This document shows, one piece after another, positions 57,050-64,000 of a stretch of DNA of 64,000 nt; position 1 is the first letter of the stretch; each line of letters begins with the position of its first letter. The notes beneath the pieces are model-generated. The model saw nothing but the letters and a program-made list of their open reading frames with translations. It did not search any database and was not told the origin of the DNA. A program made the position numbers and the translations under genes. The stretch covers positions 51,425,722-51,489,721 of the forward strand of contig OX638372.1 in the NCBI GenBank assembly GCA_951812925.1, written 5' to 3'. The DNA is from Calliopum simillimum. Its lineage: Eukaryota; Arthropoda; Insecta; Diptera; Lauxaniidae.

Positions 57050-57973
57050 CAGTCTGTTAAATAAGAGCGTGGTCACGATTACTCGCGATCGGTAAAGTAT
57101 AATGCTGTAATTTTTTTTTCTCACACAGAGGGCAGTATTGTCCTTCATGCTTCGTGAAAGTGAATCAGCTGACCACTCTTTTCAATGCGTTCTCAGCATT
57201 TTTCCAAAATGAGTACCGCGTACGCGTCGCGCTTTGAAGCCGTTTTTTTGTGTTTGCACCCCAAAGGTCCCAAAATGACCCAAGCGGCGGCTGCGAAGTA
57301 TATGCAAAAGTCGAAACAGTTTGTGAGTAAGTGGGTGAATCGCTTCAAAGAAGAAAAAAATGTCGATGACTTTCCAAATCGCGGGTCTGTCGGTGTAGTG
57401 ACGGAAAAACAGGAAAAACTGATCTGTGCTCTATTTTCGAAAAATCCAACATTAACTTTGCGTGAAGGTGCTTCGAAATTGTCCCAAAAAGGTTTGAATA
57501 TCTCCCACGGAACTATTCGTAATCATTTGATTGCAAATAGTGTGAAATACCGAAGTACTTTGCAAAAACCGATGCTCAGTGAAAAACATGTCCAAAAACG
57601 TCTTGAATGGGCCAAAGACAAAATGGTGTCGTGACTTTGGATTGGCCGTCTCAGTCGCCCGATGCCAATCCAATTGAAAACGTTTGGGCGCAAATGAAGA
57701 TGAAGCTTCAGAAAAACCGACCCTGCAACTTGAAACAGCTGGTTCGACGCATTCACAAAATTTGGAGGTCGTTTTCAGAAGAGTATGCGCAAAATTTTGT
57801 TCAAAGTATGTCGCGAAGATGTCAAGCTATAATTGATGCTGGGGGTGATTGGACCTGCTATTAATGTATTTGCATTGAAGTTTTCGATCAAATAAATCAA
57901 TATTAAAAAGAATTTTCGCAATGGGTATTTTCATTTTCTCACAACAATGACCACGCTCTTATTTAACAGACTG
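57050..57973 (+). mobile_element. Internally deleted Tc1/mariner-superfamily element
   Basis: The TIRs CAGTCTGTTAAATAAGAGCG and their exact inverse are flanked by TA at 57048-57049 and 57974-57975. Inside are the two ends of a transposase gene in direct order without its centre. At 924 bp it is clearly shorter than a complete element of this type. The ends appear identical over more than 20 bp, so it was probably mobilised by a related complete copy. Confidence 0.92.
57209..57864 (+). pseudogene. Tc1-like transposase with central deletion
   Basis: The N-terminal part starts at the ATG at 57209 (MSTAYASRFEAVFLCLHPKG), with an upstream in-frame ATG at 57185 possible. It carries a helix-turn-helix region (AAAKYMQKSKQFVSKWVNRF; HGTIRNHL) up to RLEWAKDKM. 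It then runs out of frame at the junction, about 57624, with a TGA at 57632. In another frame the gene resumes at TLDWPSQSPDANPIENVW, containing the last catalytic Glu, and ends DAGGDWTCY with TAA at 57862. The first two catalytic Asp residues and the sequence between (roughly 100-130 residues) are missing. No point-mutation stops are seen outside the junction, so the deletion is the main lesion. Confidence 0.9.
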
Positions 57974-57975
57974 TA

Positions 57976-58413
57976 TAGCATTGATTCGCTATCTTTTCAA
58001 AATTGGTTTGAACATGGAAATTGGTAAAGTAAAGTCCAAGGTATGGACAATTATGTGCTTCTCAAAAACTTTAAATTTCTTAAGTTTGTTTTTAAGGACC
58101 ATTTTGGTATTTATATATTCAGTTTATACGAACTTTTACAGTCAACATTCCAATGAAGAACAACAAACGCTTCAAATACTTGGATATTGATGACATATAT
58201 TTTGGCTACTTCCACATATATTATATAGGATGTTTCATGCCAACCGGGATACCTATCTGTCTCCAAAAGTAGAAGCAAGATAAATATAAATTTGAGGTCT
58301 CAAATTTGGTTTGCTCAATATCATGTGAATGCATAACCGCCATTTAATTGTATATTTCAAAATTCAAAATGGCGACCACAAAATTCAAGTGAAATTTTTT
58401 CATTAAAAAAATC
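57976..58413. other. Unassigned AT-rich DNA
   Basis: Nothing recognisable. The 69-codon ORF at 57981-58190 has no domain. Confidence 0.35.
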
Positions 58414-58515
58414 TCTATTTATGCATTATAAATAAACTGTGAAAAGTCCATTGCGAAATCGTGTTCGCATAAAAAGTTATTCAAGGTGAAAGGTCGAAAA
58501 AATTAGTTTTTTGCA
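58414..58515 (+). repeat. Dispersed repeat, copy 2
   Basis: Same block order as at 42562-42660 (ATTTATGCATT, TGTGAAAAGTC, CGTGTTCGCATAAAAA, TTATTCAAGG), with a 4-base insertion near 58433 and a few substitutions. The flanks differ between the two sites. Confidence 0.8.
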
Positions 58516-59047
58516 TTCCGTTGCTATGTAGAGAGTTTGACTTCAAATGTTCCTGGTTCAAACCCGACCTCAGACGAAAAGTTAAATTTTTCAATTGTTA
58601 TTTCATTTAATTTAAAATAAATTAAATTAAAATATAAAGATGGTTACGTGGCGGTAACCGAAACACATGTCAACAAAGCCGTATTTAGTATCCTATCCTA
58701 ATTCATAAAAATTAGTATAATTTTCAAATAGTCAACATAAGCACATTTAATATGTCAAAAATGTTGATTTTTTCAACTTTCCGCAGTTGATTTCCTTGGA
58801 TATTTATGCACACGAACAAATCTTCATTCGACTTTGCTTGGAATGTTCAATTTTAGCTGCCTCTTGCTTGCCGATTGCTTCAATTTGTTCTTCGGCAAAA
58901 TACTGAAAAATTATAACTTTTGCTTTTGCTGCAATTTCATGTCGCTGTGATTCTTAACCAGTCTATGATTAAGAGTGAATATATGAAGTATGTCTGAAAG
59001 CTGATATGAAAATTTGAATTTGAAAAGTTGTTAAAATGGTCCAGATC
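58516..59047. other. Unassigned DNA
   Basis: No gene. GGTTCAAACCC near 58557 resembles a tRNA B box, but no cloverleaf can be formed around it. Confidence 0.35.
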
Positions 59048-59051
59048 ATAA

Positions 59052-59502
59052 CGCCGGTGCTTACGAAGAAAATCTTCCAACCGAAATTTGCGAAGAAAAT
59101 CTTTTTTTTGAAATTGCGGCGAAAAAAATCTTTACGGACAAGAAAATCACTTTTTATAAAATGCGGCGAAGAAAATCACTTTTTACAATATGCGGCGAAG
59201 AAAATCACTTTTTACAAAATGCGGCGAAGAAAATCACTTTTTACAAAATGATATGAAATAATTTTGAAAAAATAATTTTTTCAGAGAAATTTTTCCTATT
59301 CCTTTTTTCGAAAAAATTTGCATTACTTAGAGTGATTTTCTTCGCCGCATTTTGTAAAAAGTGATTTTCTTCGCCGCATTTTATAAAAAGTGATTTTCTT
59401 GTCCGCATTCGCACAAAAAATATCTTTTTCGCCGCAGTTTGAAAAAAAAAAGGATTTTCTTGTCCGCATTTAAAGAAGAGATAGTCTTCGTAAGCACCGG
59501 CG
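59052..59502. mobile_element. Small foldback element with internal tandem repeats and 4-bp ATAA flanks
   Basis: The perfect 18-bp TIR CGCCGGTGCTTACGAAGA is inverted at 59485-59502, with ATAA at 59048-59051 and 59503-59506. Within each arm a unit of about 29 bp (GCGGCGAAGAAAATCACTTT plus TTACAAAAT) is reiterated, four times on the left and about two to three on the right, inverted. Tandemly repeated arms are the architecture of Drosophila FB elements. The 71-codon ORF is a repeat artefact. Confidence 0.85.
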
Positions 59503-59554
59503 ATAAGTAGTCTGAAAAGCCCCTGAAAACTGCACGACTCCTGCCATTCTCAAT

Positions 59555-59946
59555 ACTCCAATAAGGCGATCAAAAGTTCAATATGGTGGACTTTATTTAA
59601 AAATAAACTAATGTGAAGCGATTTTCGTGCATGGGAGTTTTTTGGGTAGCTAATCACGAATCCGTGCTCAGACTTACAAAATTTAAAATTCGTCATTTCG
59701 TATTCTTCACCTTGAGATTTGTAAATCAGACTTTGAATTCGTGATCAGCGATCTCAAAAACCCCCATATACGAAATTTCAAAAAAATCGATTGGTTTTTG
59801 TCCGCCATCTTGGATCCGCCATTTTGAATTTTGTAAATTCGACCCCGGATTTGTGATAAGCAATCCAAAAAACCCTCATTTGGTGCACATTAATTTATTT
59901 TTAAATAAAATCCACTATATTGAATTTTTGACCGCCATATTGGAAC
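59555..59946. repeat. Foldback/inverted repeat of about 390 bp
   Basis: The left arm has CCAATAAGGCGATCAAAAGT, GGACTTTATTTAAAAATAAA and CTAATGTG. The right arm has the inverted forms CCAATATGGCGGTCAAAAAT, GGATTTTATTTAAAAATAAA and TTAATGTG. Similarity extends inward through ATCACRAATCCG and ACAAAATT. Arms are moderately diverged and the ends are uncertain. Confidence 0.7.
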
Positions 59947-61540
59947 GGCCATGTAGGGTTTTGTTAAAAATATGTTATGATTGATAAAGTATATCTGCTA
60001 TAGTAGTTGCATACTACTCCGTAATTTCCAAAACTAGAAATAAAAATAACGCAAAATCATTCCGGAGGGGACACATGACGAAGGGGACATTTCATGAATG
60101 ATTGAGCATTACGCACACAAAGCAAATCGCCAACTCTTGCTACCAGGTAAGTTAAACTCAGTTTGACAGACTCTTCATTCCACAATGATGATGCACCAAA
60201 AAAATTCCACTCCTCATCAATATTTTTACCATGACGGAGGGGACAACGACTTTTTCCCCGTACTTTTGTCATTTTGTTTCGACCGTAGCAAGTACATGGG
60301 AACATTTATAGAGAATTCCTCTGTTAGGCTTGGTTTCTGTCTTGATGGATTTGAAAAAAACCCGGCGCGGAGGCCCTCCAAAACTATAATAACCGCGGGG
60401 GCTGAATAGAGCGTGAAAAAGACTTGATTGGCAAAAGGACCATGGTGGAGGGAACATTTCCGGGATGTATGAACTTTACTTAAAACTTTAATTTTGAAAC
60501 AATGTCATGGTGGGATGGTCGAAATTTGCGTCAATCGAGCCGTGGGACAGGTGATTTTCGGCATTCCGTGACATTCACCTATATAGTAGACTAGCATTTT
60601 CCGCCTTATCTAATAACAGGGTGTGCCGTCGGCCGCTATTCCAAAACATGTAACATTTGCTGAAGCTCTTCACATATATATATGTAAGCACCATGTCATT
60701 TATCTGCATCAAAAAGATTTGAAAAATTATTTCAATCGGGGCGTGGTACACCCTATTTTTTCCAAACTATGACATGCTCTTGTTCAATGCTACTTCACTT
60801 TGAAAATTTCTTCAGAAGCGAACAGAGCCCGTCAAATAAATTCAGACATACAAAATTTTAGTCTTCTATATATTGTATATAGACATGTAGATAAATAGTT
60901 CGCAGTTAGTAACAGAAATTCATGATATAAAGCTGTTTTTGAAAATTTTGGAGTCTTACATTTTTGTCAAATTTTAGTATCTATTTTAAAGTTTTCTTCT
61001 TTTGTTAGCTGTTTTCGATACTATACGACATTTGTGCTAATTTCTCGTTATTATTCGATACTTTTCTAATTATATCTATTCGAGTAGGATATGGGACTAC
61101 TTCCGTTTCGGAAATTTTTAGTAATTTTTGTTCACACTGAAAATATTTCCAAATATTTCGAGTTACTTAATCATTTCAATTAATTGATCATTTTCATATT
61201 AGAGAAATTCACTCCCACAATAATAATTATAATAATTTTTATTAAAAATTAACACTTAAAAAAACCCATTTTATATCATATTGTGAAAATCTGAACGGCA
61301 AATCAGTGAATTAATTAAGTTTTGTTTTACAAGAGAATGCATATGGTGTGCTCGTAGTTAAACTGAAAAAATAAAAAATGCTTACAGTCAATTAAATGAA
61401 TTAATGTAGTTTTGTGAAAACTTTTATATAAACAAAATCATTTTTTTTTTTCTTTAACAATAATTAAAAAAAAACCAACAAAATTAGTGCAATTTAAAAA
61501 TCAGCAAAAATTTCTATCTACAATCAACAGCTGTTGCAGT
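59947..61540. other. Unassigned DNA, partly GC-richer with repeated GGAGGGGAC-like motif
   Basis: Around 60060-60530 the sequence is less AT-rich and repeats CATGACGRAGGGGACA-like blocks (near 60064, 60075, 60231 and 60443). Overlapping ORFs on both strands (62-82 codons) carry no recognisable domain. 60900-61540 is AT-rich with nothing recognised. Confidence 0.4.
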
Positions 61541-61712
61541 TCAGTTCAGTTGACGGATATTGACAACGGTGTCGGTTGTTGGCTCACGCGACATTAGTTT
61601 AGGTCAATAGATACCCCGCCGATAGCTACGTTATAATAATAACAGTAACTACAACAACAACAACAACGACAGAATTTATAATAACAACAATAGCAGCGAA
61701 AATCAGTAACCG
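61541..61712 (+). promoter_or_regulatory. Weak candidate for a fly core promoter and non-coding first exon
   Basis: A locally GC-richer island in AT-rich DNA contains two overlapping initiator-like TTCAGTT motifs (about 61541-61551) and GGTTG 27 bp after the second A, one base off the usual DPE position. CAA repeats typical of fly 5' leaders follow (about 61650-61667), and a possible splice donor CGGGTAATT lies near 61710. No coding exon is visible in the window, so this is speculative. Confidence 0.2.
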
Positions 61713-62266
61713 GGTAATTATATTAAATTAGAAACTTTTTTTTTTTATATAAATTGAATATTTTTTTTTCCATTCAAATTTTTTAATTTAATTCCTTTTA
61801 ATCAGTGGTAGTAGTGAGTATGTGGGGTATTTATGACATAATGGTGTTTTAGAAACAAAAGCGTAAATTTATTATTTTACATAAATATGCATGCGATTAA
61901 TTTGTTTTGTTCGTAATTCGGTTTTCTTTATGCAAATTCATAAATATTTGTTGCCCTAGGGTTGTATAAATTGGGCTGATAAAGCAAATTGCTTTAAATG
62001 CGGCTCATTAATTATGGAAATTATTAATTTATTATCAATTAAGCATTTTTTATTAAGTGATGATTTTGTTTTATTTAGAAAAGCAATTTAACAATAAGAA
62101 ATTGGTTTTTGTTTGACGTAAATTATTTTTACTATGTATTTTTAGAACATGTTATGGCACTATCATTTTCTTCGTGACAGCCAGTAATATACGTAGAGTA
62201 ATAATACAAAGGAATGTCACGACAATATTAAATGATGTGTTTTGTTTTGGAATATATTATAAATAA
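61713..62266. other. Unassigned AT-rich DNA
   Basis: Nothing recognisable between the promoter-like patch and HINE copy I. If the patch were real, this would be the start of an intron. Confidence 0.35.
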
Positions 62267-63209
62267 ACTAGTAAGGGTGTAAATTTTGGCCTGGCCAAAA
62301 AATAAATACCCTACACTGCAGTATTTTGAAAATTTTGCTTATATGGGAGGTGCCACTCCCTCTTGTCCGAGTACACCCAGTTTTTGTTCAGAGCTTGCAT
62401 TTATAGTTTTTAGTGTCAGAGTGAAATTTTGTTGGATTATCTCAAAAAACTCTTTCAGTATAGCATTTTGAATCTTTTGCTTATATGGGAGGTGCCACGC
62501 CCCCTTGTCTGATTTCACCCAATTTTTGCTGAGAGCTTTCATTTATAATTTTTAGTGTCTGAATCAAATTTGGTTCGAATATCTCAAAAAACGCTTTCAG
62601 TAAAGCGTTTTGAAGGTTTTGCTTATATGGGAGGTGCCACGCCCTCTTGTGCGAGTACACCCAGTTTTTTTTCAGAGCTTGCATTCATAGTTTTTAGTGT
62701 CAGAGTGAAATTTAGCTGGATTTTCTCAAAAAACTTTTTCAGTATATCATTTTGAAATTTTTGCTTATATGGGAGGTGCCACGCCCCCTTGTACGATTTC
62801 AACCAATTTTTGCTGAGAGCTTTCATTTATGACTCTTAGTGTCTGAGTCAAAGTTGGTTCGAATATCTCAAAAAACGCTTTCAGTATATCGTTTTGAAGC
62901 TTTTGCTTATATGGGAGGTGCCACGCCCTCTTGTCCGAATTCGCTCAGTTTTTTATCAGAGCTTGCGCTTATAATTCGTAGTACTTATATGTATTGTGGT
63001 TGCATTTTCGTGAAAAATACTTCTAAAATTGCATTTTGAATATAATTTTTGTATGGGCGGTAGGCGTGTCCGTTGACCGATTTTGCTCATTTTCAATCCC
63101 CCGAGCTAACTTTGACGACGGAGGCAGTGTACCAAATTTCATTGAATTATCTTGCTCAGTTTTCCCAAAAAGTGTATTTCAACACACAGCCAGCCAGCCA
63201 GCCAGCCAC

Positions 63210-63241
<32 letters not shown>

Positions 63242-63375
63242 ACAGACGGACATGGCTATATCGACTCAGGAGGTGACGCTGATCAAGAATATATATACTT
63301 TTCTATACCTGCCACGCCTCCTTCTCTGCGTTACAAACGGAAGGACAAAGTGAATATACCCTGGGTGTAGGGTAT
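62267..63375 (+). mobile_element. HINE copy I, the longest and most regular copy
   Basis: Starts ACTAGTAAGGGTGTAAATTT and ends GTAGGGTAT before AAAAA. The 5' subterminal ATACCCTAC (62307-62315) is the exact inverse of the 3' GTAGGGTAT (63367-63375), and TACCCT..AGGGTA forms a 3' hairpin. Five tandem units start at 62345, 62487, 62629, 62771 and 62913, a strict 142-bp period. Units alternate between two variants (A: ACACCCAGTTTTT, TCAGAGTGAAATTT; B: CCAATTTTTGCTGAGAGC, CTGA..TCAAA), giving a dimeric order. The tail has the longest CCAG run here (about 63186-63240), AGACAGACGGAC, the mini-me core ATGGCTATATCGACTCAGG and a TA run. ORFs of 66-105 codons are repeat shadows. Confidence 0.93.
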
Positions 63376-64000
63376 AAAAAGCCAAAAAATATGTATATTT
63401 TAAGGACTAAATTTTTAAATAAAACCAATGTTATAAATTATTTTTTATAAAAATGTAAAATTACAAAAAAATAGAAATAAAATATAAACTAAAGTGAAAG
63501 AGAAAAAAACATAAGTATTTGGGTCATTCTTTGCGTTACACTGTTCGACAATTTCTAACTTTTTTAAAAACACATTCGATAATCCAAAAAATTCTTAAAG
63601 TAGATGTTTAAAAAAATACCCGTTTCTCGTTGTCCAGCACGTCACATTTTTTTTAATCGATTTTTGAAGTTTTTTTATCCACTGTACATGAAAAAACTAC
63701 AAATACCGCATTCTTGTGTTAAATCGATGAATTTAACTAAATATATGATACTTACATCTGAGGTATATTGTGAGTTCAGCAAACTTTTGCAGGATATTGT
63801 GGGGCATATTTTTGTATCAAATTTTAACCCTGTTTAACCCCCACATCTGGGTCATTTTTGCCCTTTTCTTAAAAAGGTACAAAAATACAGAAATACTTGC
63901 TATAAAATTTCACTACTAGTTTTTAAGCACGTAAAGGTCGAAGTTTGAGCCCGGAACCAAAAAAATCGTTAAAATCAATTAGGACTTTTCACATTGCATA
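63376..64000. other. Unassigned AT-rich DNA
   Basis: No gene or element recognised. The 77-codon ORF at 63604-63837 has no domain. Confidence 0.35.

Noticed and set aside
58540..58580. GGTTCAAACCC as a tRNA gene or SINE B box
   Set aside because: No A box or foldable acceptor, D and anticodon arms around it.
59036..59251. 71-codon Lys/Phe-rich ORF with repeats
   Set aside because: Translation of the 29-bp units in the foldback arm.
62339..63370. Several ORFs of 60-105 codons that recur at each HINE copy
   Set aside because: They follow the 142-bp units and the CCAG tract, are not conserved as one frame with a start in all copies, and are shortened or shifted in other copies.

Overview
The window looks like repeat-dominated nuclear DNA from a higher (brachyceran, probably schizophoran) fly. 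The evidence is strong AT richness, many CAA/GTT and CA/TG short repeats, a fly-type BEL/Pao retrotransposon, Tc1/mariner and R1/LOA-type remnants, and a dispersed family carrying the dipteran mini-me microsatellite module. Family or species cannot be read from the sequence. I found no host protein-coding gene I could defend. The window is intergenic or a very large intron, filled with layers of mobile DNA.

Layout. 1-3388: a short palindrome, then a satellite array with a higher-order period of about 1130 bp; most monomers carry a 32-bp palindrome. 3389-16773: largely unassigned DNA with two copies and one fragment of a Helentron/DINE-1-like element (HINE), two large foldback elements (9922-10678, 12293-13429) and one decayed coding remnant. 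16774-19999: an inverted HINE, a compound inverted/direct repeat, and a complete Tc1-type element with a dead transposase. 21914-24114: a foldback, a hAT-like non-autonomous element, and a small inverted repeat sharing a block with the HINEs. 24411-30889: a structurally complete, very young BEL/Pao insertion (508-bp LTRs with one difference seen, perfect AAAGT duplication). Its 1250-codon ORF is open but lacks the reverse transcriptase and most of the integrase core. 30890-48300: unassigned DNA, a decayed HINE, TIR elements, a mariner-type remnant, a foldback with a HINE nested inside it, a GGAGA microsatellite, an R1/LOA-type reverse-transcriptase fragment, and a minisatellite invaded by another inverted-repeat element. 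48300-64000: three more HINEs, a foldback of about 2.4 kb, a second foldback with a nested HINE and a nested MITE, an internally deleted Tc1-type element, two small foldbacks, and a weak promoter-like patch near 61545.

How the pieces relate. Three themes explain most of the structure. (1) One HINE family (seven substantial copies, two fragments) has 5' and 3' hairpins, subterminal inverted repeats, tandem units of about 142 bp and a mini-me tail; one nested copy shows insertion between two T residues without target duplication. (2) A set of foldback elements, several flanked by TA, share TIR style; four loci share the same inner hairpin although their outer arms differ. (3) Autonomous-type elements (BEL, Tc1, mariner, R1/LOA) are all present in defective form. 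Stretches described as unassigned were read on both strands and gave no defensible gene.
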